A stretch of DNA of 64,000 nt from contig JAMOQH010000172.1 of assembly GCA_027064085.1 (NCBI GenBank), forward strand, positions 9,400 through 73,399, written 5' to 3'. Below are positions 43,264 to 51,375 of this stretch, in pieces. The DNA comes from a bacterium. Its GTDB lineage: Bacteria; UBP6; JAFGXH01. Every line of letters starts with the position of its first letter. Position 1 is the stretch's first letter. The notes beneath the pieces are model-generated. The model made no database searches. It was not told the DNA's origin and worked only from the letters and a program-made list of their open reading frames with translations. Made by a program: the position numbers and the translations under genes.

Positions 43264-43878
43264 ATGAACATTTTATTAACTATAGTTGGTATTTTTTCTT
43301 TTTTATTGATTATCTCCTGTGGTGATAGTTCAAAAACTGAATCTAAAAAAGAGTGTAACCCTAAATGTAATACATGGCAAATTTGTGATAGTAGTCAAAA
43401 ATGTATTCTTTTAGCGGGAAGGTGTTCTGATGACTTAGATTGCAAAGATAATACGGAGAATAAAACTATTTGTGATTTAAGTAAACATGAATGCATAGAA
43501 AAAGTTTTGACATGTAATGAAAATAAAAAAGCATCTGATTTTAAATTAGCTAAAGATGAATGTGGTGAATTAACCAAATGCGATGATAGTTATGATTGTG
43601 CTGATAATCAAAGATGTGAAAATTTATTTATAGAAGGTGATACAAATAATTACACTCAACCATGTTGTATTGAAGGTTTAAGAGGCTGTAAAAAAGTTGG
43701 TGAGCCTTGTGAAAATGAATTTGATTGTGAAAGTGGTTTATGTATAGCTCGAGGAGATGATGAACAACACTATTGTTCTAAAAAATGTGAGCCAGAAGAT
43801 AATGATTGTCCTAATCCTATTACTGAGTGTGCTGATTTATGGGTCTTAAATGCTTGTGTTGTGCCTAAATCCAAATAA
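43264..43878 (+). CDS. Small Cys-rich lipoprotein with WQxC/GRC module
   Basis: 204 residues. Lipobox L-I-I-S-C near residue 19. The mature protein has about 24 Cys in short modules; the first reads C-x3-C-x2-W-Q-I-C ... C-x5-G-R-C-x4-D-C and is shared with the lipoproteins at 27592-30030 and 53690-55072. Later modules (G-E-P-C-x5-D-C-x4-C) resemble EGF/Dickkopf-like spacing. It begins two bases after the NifX-like gene. Role unknown, presumably on the cell surface. Confidence 0.8.
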   Translation: MNILLTIVGIFSFLLIISCGDSSKTESKKECNPKCNTWQICDSSQKCILLAGRCSDDLDCKDNTENKTICDLSKHECIEKVLTCNENKKASDFKLAKDECGELTKCDDSYDCADNQRCENLFIEGDTNNYTQPCCIEGLRGCKKVGEPCENEFDCESGLCIARGDDEQHYCSKKCEPEDNDCPNPITECADLWVLNACVVPKSK

Positions 43879-43931
43879 TGTTAAATTAATAAAATTTATT
43901 ATATCCAATTTGAAAATTTCTAGGAGTTAAA

Positions 43932-45803
43932 ATGTTACCTTTATATAAAGAATACGATGTAATTGTTGTTGGTGCAGGTCATGCAGGAGTTGAAGCTGCT
44001 CTTATTTCTGCTAAAATGGGAGTAAAAACACTACTTCTAACAATAAATTTAGATACTATCGCTTTAATGCCATGTAATCCTGCTATCGGCGGGATAGGAA
44101 AAGGACAATTAGTGAAAGAAATTGATGCTCTCGGTGGAGAAATGGCAAAGGCTATAGATAAAACGGGTATTCAATTTAGAATTCTTAATGAAAAAAAAGG
44201 TCCTGCAGTGAGGTCTTCAAGAGCTCAAGCTGATAAGCAGTTATATAGATTATACATGAAGTCTATTGTTGAAAACCAAGAAAATTTAGATGTCAAACAA
44301 GATAGAGTTAGTGATATAATAATAGAAAATACTAAAATAAAAGGAATTAAAACCTCTTTGGGTATCACTTTTAAAGCTAAGACAGTTATATTAACAACAG
44401 GGACATTTTTAAAAGGTTTGATTCATATTGGACGAAATAACTTTTCGGGAGGAAGAACGGGGGAATTACCTGCAAATAAACTTTCTGATTCTTTAAGTTT
44501 TTATGGATTAGACATAGGAAGATTAAAAACAGGGACAACTCCTCGTTTAGATGCTAGAACTATAGATTTTTCAAAGCTGCAAGAACAAAAGGGAGATATT
44601 AATCCTCAACCATTTTCATTTTATACAAAAAGTGTTAATCAAAAACAAATTTCTTGTTTTATAACTTATACTAATCCTTTAACTCATGAATTAATTAGTA
44701 ATGATTTAGATAATTCACCACTTTTTGCAGGAATAATAAAAGGAGTTGGCCCTAGATATTGCCCTTCTATTGAAGATAAAGTAGTTAGATTTCCAGAAAA
44801 GGAAAAACATCAGGTGTTTTTAGAGCCTGAAGGTTATAATACAAGAGAAATTTATCCAAATGGGCTTTCTACATCTTTACCCTATGAAACTCAAATAAAA
44901 TACTTAAGATCTGTTTCTGGGCTTGAGAAAGTAGAAATAATGAGGCCTGGTTATGCCATAGAATATGATTATGTTGATCCTCGTCAATTAAAACATAATT
45001 TTGAAACAAAAACTGTTTCAGGGTTGTTTTTAGCTGGACAAATAAATGGAACTAGTGGTTATGAAGAAGCAGGGGCTCAAGGTATTATGGCGGGCATTAA
45101 CGCAGCCTTAAAAGTAAAGGGGGAAGATTCTTTTATTTTAGGAAGAGAAGAAGCATATATTGGTGTTATGATAGATGACTTAGTAACAAAAGGTTTAGAT
45201 GAACCATATAGAATGTTTACTTCAAGGGCTGAGCATAGGCTTTTACTAAGAGAAGATAATACTATATTTAGATTATATAAACATAGTTATAGATTAGGTT
45301 TAATGACTAAAGAAACTTATGAGTATGTAACATCTTTAGAAGAAAATATTAAAAACATTGAAAATACCCTCAAATCTGAAAAGATTAATCCAACTAAAGA
45401 AAATATTACATATTTTAAAGATAATAACTTTGGAGATTTAGGAACAGTTACCTTTTTAGATAGATTCTTAAGGAGGGGGAATATAAAGTTTGATGATATA
45501 GCTAAGTTTTCTTCTATAAATGTTGATGATATTAGCGATTTAGTTAAAAAACAAGTTGAAATCGATGTTAAATATGAGGGGTATATTAAAAGAGAATTAG
45601 AGGAAATTGCAAGAAATAAGAAAGTTGAAAATATTAAAATTCCAGAATCTTTAGATATTAAAAGTTTAAATTCATTAACTACAGAAGTAAAAGAGAAGTT
45701 ATTAAATAGAAAACCTCAGACAATTGGTCAGGCTATGAGATTACCAGGAATAACACCTGCAGCTATATCTGTTTTACTGATTGCAATAAAAAGAATTTCA
45801 TAA
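43932..45803 (+). CDS. mnmG: tRNA uridine-5-carboxymethylaminomethyl modification enzyme MnmG
   Basis: FAD protein (GidA) that with MnmE modifies the wobble uridine of several tRNAs. 623 residues, the usual length. Visible: dinucleotide-binding V-V-G-A-G-H-A-G-x-E-A near residue 12, C-N-P-A-I-G-G-x-x-K-G, R-A-Q-A-D-K-x-L-Y, G-T-F-L-x-G-x-I-H-x-G, and the C-terminal I-x-R-L-P-G-I-x-P-A motif region. TAGGAG precedes the ATG. No mnmE is in the window. Confidence 0.96.
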   Translation: MLPLYKEYDVIVVGAGHAGVEAALISAKMGVKTLLLTINLDTIALMPCNPAIGGIGKGQLVKEIDALGGEMAKAIDKTGIQFRILNEKKGPAVRSSRAQADKQLYRLYMKSIVENQENLDVKQDRVSDIIIENTKIKGIKTSLGITFKAKTVILTTGTFLKGLIHIGRNNFSGGRTGELPANKLSDSLSFYGLDIGRLKTGTTPRLDARTIDFSKLQEQKGDINPQPFSFYTKSVNQKQISCFITYTNPLTHELISNDLDNSPLFAGIIKGVGPRYCPSIEDKVVRFPEKEKHQVFLEPEGYNTREIYPNGLSTSLPYETQIKYLRSVSGLEKVEIMRPGYAIEYDYVDPRQLKHNFETKTVSGLFLAGQINGTSGYEEAGAQGIMAGINAALKVKGEDSFILGREEAYIGVMIDDLVTKGLDEPYRMFTSRAEHRLLLREDNTIFRLYKHSYRLGLMTKETYEYVTSLEENIKNIENTLKSEKINPTKENITYFKDNNFGDLGTVTFLDRFLRRGNIKFDDIAKFSSINVDDISDLVKKQVEIDVKYEGYIKRELEEIARNKKVENIKIPESLDIKSLNSLTTEVKEKLLNRKPQTIGQAMRLPGITPAAISVLLIAIKRIS

Positions 45804-45868
45804 TTAGATAAACTATTTCACAATAACTATTAAATATTAATTAAATTATACAAAATGCTTATGTATAA

Positions 45869-45885
45869 AGGAAAAAATATTGCTT
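45869..45885 (+). promoter_or_regulatory. Sigma-54 type (-24/-12) promoter of the pilin gene
   Basis: GG at 45870-45871 and GC at 45882-45883 are separated by exactly ten bases, and the -12 part reads ATTGCT, matching the TTGCW consensus. The expected start of transcription, near 45895, leaves a leader of about 22 bases. The -24 box lacks the CAC that follows GG in the consensus. Confidence 0.68.
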
Positions 45886-45916
45886 GATATATTAGTGAGT
45901 TTTATTTGAGGGGATT

Positions 45917-46339
45917 ATGAAAAATACAAAAAAAGGATTTACATTAATTGAGATTATGATTGCTACTGCAATAATTGGGATACTCGCAGCAATAGCCGTT
46001 CCTGTTTATACGGGCTATACTGTTAAAGCTAAAATGTCTAAACTACAAGTACCCATGGAAGCAGTAAGTGGTTATTTAGATAGTTTAATTGCAGAAGGTA
46101 AAAATATAAAAACTGATGTTACTAAAATACCTGCAACAATTAGTAAACCATTTTCTGGAACAGGTTTAACTATTAAGGATGACTCTAATAAATACACTGT
46201 TGCTATCACTATGAACACAAAAAATACCTATACTATAGTTGGAACTATTTCTGATTATACAGGCTCATTAACATTAAAATGGGATGGAACAAATTTAACT
46301 AAAACAAAATCAGGTGATAAGTTTAGTTGGGTTAAGTAG
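45917..46339 (+). CDS. pilA: Type IV major pilin (PilA-like)
   Basis: 140 residues. Class III leader of seven residues (M-K-N-T-K-K-G) cut before Phe, then F-T-L-I-E-I-M-I-A-T-A-I-I-G-I-L-A-A-I-A-V-P, the type IVa pilin helix with Glu at +5. The globular part is short and rich in Thr and Lys and has no cysteine pair. Its own leader carries a sigma-54 type promoter; the motor and the PilSR-like regulators are at 6639-12406, so pilin is separate from them. GAGGGGA precedes the ATG. No pilC, D, M, N, O or Q is in the window. Confidence 0.9.
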   Translation: MKNTKKGFTLIEIMIATAIIGILAAIAVPVYTGYTVKAKMSKLQVPMEAVSGYLDSLIAEGKNIKTDVTKIPATISKPFSGTGLTIKDDSNKYTVAITMNTKNTYTIVGTISDYTGSLTLKWDGTNLTKTKSGDKFSWVK

Positions 46340-46342
46340 CTT

Positions 46343-47836
46343 TTAATATATAAAGTCTTCTGTTAAATTATTATTTTTTATTTTAATTAGTCCTAATTCA
46401 TTCATATAATTTAAATAGGTCATTAAATCACTTTTAATATTTTTTGCTCTGACATGTTTAAAGTTTGCTCTTTTAATAAAAAATTCAACTGCATCAATTG
46501 ATTTATTAAATTCTCTATAAGAATAGCCTGCAACTTTTCTTGGATTTTTATTTGTATAGTCTATAGCTTTTTCAAGCTCTTCTAGAAAAACTTTTACATG
46601 TTCTGGATAATTTTTTACAATTTCGCTTTTAAATATAATTCCTGCATTTGGTAATTCTTTTAAATCATTATGATATTTTTTCCAAATAGAGCCGTAATCA
46701 AAAAGTTCTTTTACATTTGGGTTTCCAAATAAAGAAAATGATGCTTCAGGTTCTCTTAATAAAGCTGTTTCAATTTCTTCATGAATAAGAGCTTTTGATA
46801 TGTCTTCAGGTCTACCAAAACCTTTTTTATCTTTAATGCCATACTCATAATTGAAATCTTCAGGGTTAATTCCAGACTTTTGCATTAAATATGAAGTTAT
46901 TGCATAAGGAGGAGCCGCTTTTAGTAAAGGTAAATTTATATTTGTTCCCTTTAAACCTTCAAAAGAATCTACATTATATTTATTTGATAAAACTTTAAAA
47001 TTATCCCAAACATCAACTGATACTAATTTTAAATCTGTTCCTGTTGCAAATAATTTAGAAGAAGCAATAATTGCAGAAAATGAAATATCAGCCTTACCAC
47101 TAACCATCCAACCTAAATGCTTTTCTGTTTCGTCCCATACTTTTATCTCTGTAAAATTAAAATATTCAGCAAGTTTTTTAGAGCGTTTCATTAATGAAAA
47201 TATAGGTATTGCAATAGGTGTAGCTGCTTGTAATACAACATCTAGCCTTTTAACTGTACTGTTGGCATAAGGATTATCATCATGTTCACATTTTTCAACT
47301 TGATTAAGTTTTACTTCAAGAATTTTAGATCTATGAAAAAAGACATGATATTCATCATCTTTCTCTTTTATAGTATAATATTCAAAGCCTCTTGCTTCAA
47401 TAATAGGTAAGAGTGGTCTTGGCTCAAATGTTTGTATCAATTCAAAGCCATCTCCTTCTTTCAAAGTATCTGCTTTAGCCATAATTTCGTCAAATGGATC
47501 TTCTAAACTTTTTCTTACATCAAGTATTTCAAAGCTTTTACCAAGCATCCATTCTGGTAATTCTTTTGGTTTTTCCTCATTAACTTCTTCTGTTAAATTA
47601 TCTAATTCAGATTTATATTCTCCTTCTCCAACTGTTGTATTTATAAATTGTAGTAGTTCATTAATATCTTCTTTAGCAACACGAGCGACATCTTTGATTT
47701 TTGCCCATTTAGATACGACTTTAAATAAAACAGGGTTATTTAATCTTTTAAACCTTGAGTTTCTTTCAACAAGTTTCTCTCTTAGTTCTGGATATTTTTC
47801 TAAAAGACTTGCTATTTTATCATTTTTACTAATCAT
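46343..47836 (-). CDS. DUF1858 / DUF2249 / substrate-binding-protein fusion
   Basis: 497 residues without a signal peptide, so cytoplasmic. Order: a DUF1858/ScdA-N-like helical domain (about 1-62, K-Y-P-E-L-R-E-K-L-V-E-R-N ... L-A/V-x-I-K-D-V-A), a DUF2249-like TusA-type fold (about 100-172, I-L-D-V-R-K-S ... L-L-P-I-I-E-A-R-G-F-E-Y), and a periplasmic-binding-protein-like domain of the NMT1/NrtA kind (about 190-480, G-W-M-V-S-G-K-A-D-I-S-F-S and E-P-E-A-S-F). ATG 47836 follows GGAGGA; TTG 47860 is rejected. Related DUF1858/DUF2249 proteins are tied to nitrite, sulfur or hemerythrin-type stress metabolism; the ligand is unknown. Confidence 0.72.
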   Translation of the reverse strand: MISKNDKIASLLEKYPELREKLVERNSRFKRLNNPVLFKVVSKWAKIKDVARVAKEDINELLQFINTTVGEGEYKSELDNLTEEVNEEKPKELPEWMLGKSFEILDVRKSLEDPFDEIMAKADTLKEGDGFELIQTFEPRPLLPIIEARGFEYYTIKEKDDEYHVFFHRSKILEVKLNQVEKCEHDDNPYANSTVKRLDVVLQAATPIAIPIFSLMKRSKKLAEYFNFTEIKVWDETEKHLGWMVSGKADISFSAIIASSKLFATGTDLKLVSVDVWDNFKVLSNKYNVDSFEGLKGTNINLPLLKAAPPYAITSYLMQKSGINPEDFNYEYGIKDKKGFGRPEDISKALIHEEIETALLREPEASFSLFGNPNVKELFDYGSIWKKYHNDLKELPNAGIIFKSEIVKNYPEHVKVFLEELEKAIDYTNKNPRKVAGYSYREFNKSIDAVEFFIKRANFKHVRAKNIKSDLMTYLNYMNELGLIKIKNNNLTEDFIY

Positions 47837-47887
47837 TCTTCCTCCAAATAATAAATTCAATGAATAATGAAATCCATTTTCAATATT

Positions 47888-47915
47888 ATTATAGTTACTA
47901 AAAGTTAAATGTCAA
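47888..47915 (-). promoter_or_regulatory. Sigma-70 promoter of the DUF1858/DUF2249 fusion gene
   Basis: On the minus strand TTGACA (47915-47910), 16 bases, consensus TATAAT (47893-47888). Both hexamers are perfect, which predicts strong basal expression. Confidence 0.75.
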
Positions 47916-47951
47916 GTAAATTTGTAGGGATTCCTTATTTTAACAGATTTC

Positions 47952-47980
47952 TTGACCTTTTAGTAAAAATAAATTAAACT
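47952..47980 (+). promoter_or_regulatory. Probable promoter of the lipase-like operon
   Basis: TTGACC at 47952-47957, 17 bases, TAAACT at 47975-47980; the ATG is at 48012. A TATAAT at 47981 is nearby but badly spaced from this -35. Confidence 0.5.
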
Positions 47981-48011
47981 TATAATAACAGCGTTATCTT
48001 TGGAGGATATC

Positions 48012-48992
48012 ATGGGCGAAAGAAAAGTGTTAAGTTTAAGAAATCATAGCAAAAAACCAAGTGATGAAGCTACTCGTAAAAAAGAAAGACTCTCTAACTT
48101 AAGATTATTTGCTTCTGCCTATGCCGAGGGATACTATATTATTCAAAATTTATTAGATCATATAATTGACTTTGGAGAAACAAGTTTAATGGGACAAAAA
48201 TATCTTCCCTCAAGAATGAAGGAATATAAAGGACAAAAGAAACTAGCTTTTTTGTATCATGGATACTTCCAAGGTACAGTTGGATATGAAAGACTAGAGA
48301 GAATCTTAGAGTCTGAATTATTTAATATTTTTGCAATCTCAGGTACTTATCAGCCATATAGTCAGGATATTAGAAAATCTGCAGAATATGAAATGAGAGT
48401 TCTAGAATGGGTTTTGAATAATACTGATGTAGAGGAGGTCTATCTAATAGGGCATTCACAAGGAGGTCTTGTGGTTAGATATATGATTCAATTTTTAGGT
48501 GCAGATAAATATATTGATAAAGCTATATTTTTATCTACTCCTCATAGAGGTACAAGGTTAGCTTATGGTAGCAATATAAATAAATTTCCAATGAAAATTT
48601 TGAGTAGGATTTTACCGAATTTTCCGTCAATCGAGGGAGAAAGTGCAAAACAAATGAGGCCTAATAGTCAGTTTATAAGAAGATTGAACTCTAAAAATTT
48701 ACCGAAAGGTGTTGATTATACTTCAATTTATACATATATTGACCCCGTTGTTTGGCCTTCATCAAGTGCAAGGCTTCCATATAGAGAAGCAAATAATATT
48801 TTACTTAGAAAGATAGGGCATATGCAAACTTTATACGATTTTCAAGCAATTGAGTTAATATTAAAAACTGTTTTACTTGGTCAGCCGTTTAGTGATGCTT
48901 ATAAAAAGGGTGCTCATAAATCTGGTGAATTATTTGAGAAAAGACATATTAATAGAGGTGGTTCAGAAATTAATGAATTTGTAACTTACTAG
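48012..48992 (+). CDS. Lipase-like alpha/beta hydrolase
   Basis: 326 residues. Nucleophile elbow G-H-S-Q-G-G (Ser near residue 149) and oxyanion-region L-Y-H-G-Y near residue 80; S-T-P-H-R-G-T after the elbow is typical of class I.4/PGAP1-like lipases, and the His is probably the one in I-G-H-M-Q-T-L near residue 272. The N terminus is basic with no signal peptide, so the enzyme seems cytoplasmic or is exported by an unrecognised route. ATG 48012 follows GGAGG (48002-48006). It precedes the HEAT-repeat gene in one operon. Substrate unknown: acyl ester, phospholipid or storage polymer are possible. Confidence 0.8.
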   Translation: MGERKVLSLRNHSKKPSDEATRKKERLSNLRLFASAYAEGYYIIQNLLDHIIDFGETSLMGQKYLPSRMKEYKGQKKLAFLYHGYFQGTVGYERLERILESELFNIFAISGTYQPYSQDIRKSAEYEMRVLEWVLNNTDVEEVYLIGHSQGGLVVRYMIQFLGADKYIDKAIFLSTPHRGTRLAYGSNINKFPMKILSRILPNFPSIEGESAKQMRPNSQFIRRLNSKNLPKGVDYTSIYTYIDPVVWPSSSARLPYREANNILLRKIGHMQTLYDFQAIELILKTVLLGQPFSDAYKKGAHKSGELFEKRHINRGGSEINEFVTY

Positions 48993-49014
48993 TGATAAAT
49001 AGAAGAGGTTAAAT

Positions 49015-51297
49015 ATGAAAGAATTATTGGTTTTATTGGTTTTGCTTTGCTCAGTTTCTTTATTAGCAAAGGAAAAGACTGTTTTACTATATGAATTAAA
49101 TGATAGTAAAATTTCTAAATATGGGGATAAGATATTGACTCCATATACTTATGGGGTTAAACAAAAAAATACAGAAATTAAAAATTATATCGAAATATTT
49201 AAATTTTTAGCATTAAAAAAAGATAATCTTTATGGAAATACTGAAGTTGTTGATACTCCAGATACTCAAAAAAAATTATTAACAGATGGGGTAATTACTA
49301 TAAAATTAAGTAAAAGAGCTATCAAGAATTTTTTAGAAGTCTCTTCCGAAGTTACATATTCTCTAACAGAGAATGGAGTAAAGGGGGTACTATTTTTAAA
49401 TGCCCCAATAAAGAAAGAGAAAGTATTTAAAAGATCAGATATTCCTTTCACATCATTTGTGCTTTTAATACCATATTTTAATGTATTGCCTCCAAATAAT
49501 TTAACAACAGGTTTTATTAAACTTAACAATGGTAAAATATTACAAGCAGAAGATTTTTATAAAAAAATAAAAAAAGGTGATAAAAAAATTAATAGAATGA
49601 TTGTTGAACTAATAAAAAATGGGGAAAAAAAATTAAAAATAAATGCAATGAAAGCATTACCATACACTAAAATAAGAAATATTGAAAAGTTGCTTATTCC
49701 AAATTTAGATGATAAAGATAATGAAATTGTTCTTGCTGCTCTAGATGGATTAATTGGAGGCAAGAGTATAAAATTATTAAAGAAACTAGATGAATTATTA
49801 AAAAATAATGAAGATGATTTAATTAAGCTTAATTCTGCTAAAACTTTGATTGCATCAGGAAATAAAAAGTTTATTATATCTGGTTTGAAGTATTTTTTAA
49901 ACTCTAATGATATTAGTGCTAAAAAAAATGCAATAAAATCAATATCAAAATATAAAAATAGTGAAGAAATTTTATTAATGATGTTAGATGATAAAAGTAC
50001 AACTATTAAATTAACTGTTTTAGAGTATTTAAAAACAGCCAAAATAAAACAATCTTTTGAAAAGTTTAAAACATTACTAAGCGATAAGTCTTCTAAAGTA
50101 AGGCTTCTTGCATCTAATATATTATTGACCAATAAGGATTACAAAAAGTTTGGTTTATATTATCAGCTTGAATCAAATTATGCTAAACTTTCTCTACGAG
50201 CAGCGTTTGAACTTAAAAAATATAAAAATAAAGAAACCGTGAATAACTTAATTACATGTATTGACAAATGTGAATCTGATAAAGCTGCTTATGAAGCAGC
50301 AAAAACTTTGCTTAGCTTTAAAGAAAAAGCTGCTATAGTTCCATTTTTTAAAAGATTGGAAGAAACTCCTAATAAAGAAGCTAATCAGATGATAGCTCCA
50401 TTTTTAAAATTATTATCTAAAAAAGAATTATTGTTAAAGTTAAAAGAAAATAAAGTTAAAGTATTAAGTAAAGAAATTATTAAAAACCTTGGAATTACCA
50501 ATAAAGCAACAAAAGATAATAAAGTTGTTAATGTTATCGCACCTTTTCTTGATTCAAAAGATAAAAACATAAAAATTGAAACAGTTAAAGCTCTTTCTCT
50601 TATTTCAGGAGATAAAGCTCTTGAGTTTGTGTTAAAAATATCTAAGGATGAATCAGAAGAAGTTAGAAATCAGATTTTATTAATGGCAAGCAATTATAAA
50701 AAAGAACAGATTAAATCCTTACTTTTAGAATATTTAAATGATACAAGTGATGATATTCGTATTAAAGCAATGGATTTAATTATTAAATTTAACATAGAGG
50801 ATGCTGTGCCACTATTAAAACAGTATACCTCTTCATCAATAAAAAAAGTTAAATTAAAAGCACTAGAAACTTTAATTTCTATTAGTAATAAAATAAGTGG
50901 GGAAATGGAAGAACAATTTCAAACCTTATTAGATCAGGATGATGATGAAATTAGAGTCTGGGCAATTTATGGATTAGCTAAAACAGCTAAAAAACCTAAT
51001 TTACCATTTATCACGCCTTATGGAAGTAGTGACTTGGCAAAAGTAAGGAGAGCTGTTATGTATGCCGTTGGAGTATTAGATGATGAAAATAATAGTAAAA
51101 TAGATATGGTTTATGGCGGGCTTGAAGATGATGATTTAAGTGTGAGATTAGAGGCTGCAAAAGCTCTTGAAAAAATTGGTCAAAAATCAGATTCTGAAAA
51201 AATAAAAAATATTATTCCTAAAATTAAAGGTAAAAAAGTTCAAGAAATTCTTCAAAGAGCTATTAATACCATAAAAAATAGAACATCAGAAGATTAA
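49015..51297 (+). CDS. Exported HEAT-repeat protein
   Basis: 760 residues. Signal peptide (1-18, ending L-L-A). Residues 20-170 form an unknown N-terminal domain. From about residue 185 to the end there are about fifteen HEAT-like helical repeats with L-L-x-x-L-x-D-x-x-x-x-V-R-x-x-A-x-x-A-L style signatures, clearest near residues 350-370, 545-610 and 640-740. Such solenoids bind proteins or cobalamin/phycobilin lyase substrates; here a periplasmic scaffold is most likely. Starts 22 bases after the lipase-like gene with AGAGG upstream. Confidence 0.78.
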   Translation: MKELLVLLVLLCSVSLLAKEKTVLLYELNDSKISKYGDKILTPYTYGVKQKNTEIKNYIEIFKFLALKKDNLYGNTEVVDTPDTQKKLLTDGVITIKLSKRAIKNFLEVSSEVTYSLTENGVKGVLFLNAPIKKEKVFKRSDIPFTSFVLLIPYFNVLPPNNLTTGFIKLNNGKILQAEDFYKKIKKGDKKINRMIVELIKNGEKKLKINAMKALPYTKIRNIEKLLIPNLDDKDNEIVLAALDGLIGGKSIKLLKKLDELLKNNEDDLIKLNSAKTLIASGNKKFIISGLKYFLNSNDISAKKNAIKSISKYKNSEEILLMMLDDKSTTIKLTVLEYLKTAKIKQSFEKFKTLLSDKSSKVRLLASNILLTNKDYKKFGLYYQLESNYAKLSLRAAFELKKYKNKETVNNLITCIDKCESDKAAYEAAKTLLSFKEKAAIVPFFKRLEETPNKEANQMIAPFLKLLSKKELLLKLKENKVKVLSKEIIKNLGITNKATKDNKVVNVIAPFLDSKDKNIKIETVKALSLISGDKALEFVLKISKDESEEVRNQILLMASNYKKEQIKSLLLEYLNDTSDDIRIKAMDLIIKFNIEDAVPLLKQYTSSSIKKVKLKALETLISISNKISGEMEEQFQTLLDQDDDEIRVWAIYGLAKTAKKPNLPFITPYGSSDLAKVRRAVMYAVGVLDDENNSKIDMVYGGLEDDDLSVRLEAAKALEKIGQKSDSEKIKNIIPKIKGKKVQEILQRAINTIKNRTSED

Positions 51298-51321
51298 TTT
51301 TAAAAATAAAATAAGATAAAC

Positions 51322-51350
51322 TTGAATTTTTTTAATAAACAACTTATAAT
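51322..51350 (+). promoter_or_regulatory. Sigma-70 promoter of the ASH-domain lipoprotein
   Basis: TTGAAT at 51322-51327, 17 bases, consensus TATAAT at 51345-51350; ATG at 51376. This also argues against translation starting upstream of the -10. Confidence 0.74.
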
Positions 51351-51375
51351 AGTAAGATATTTTTGTGGGGACTAT

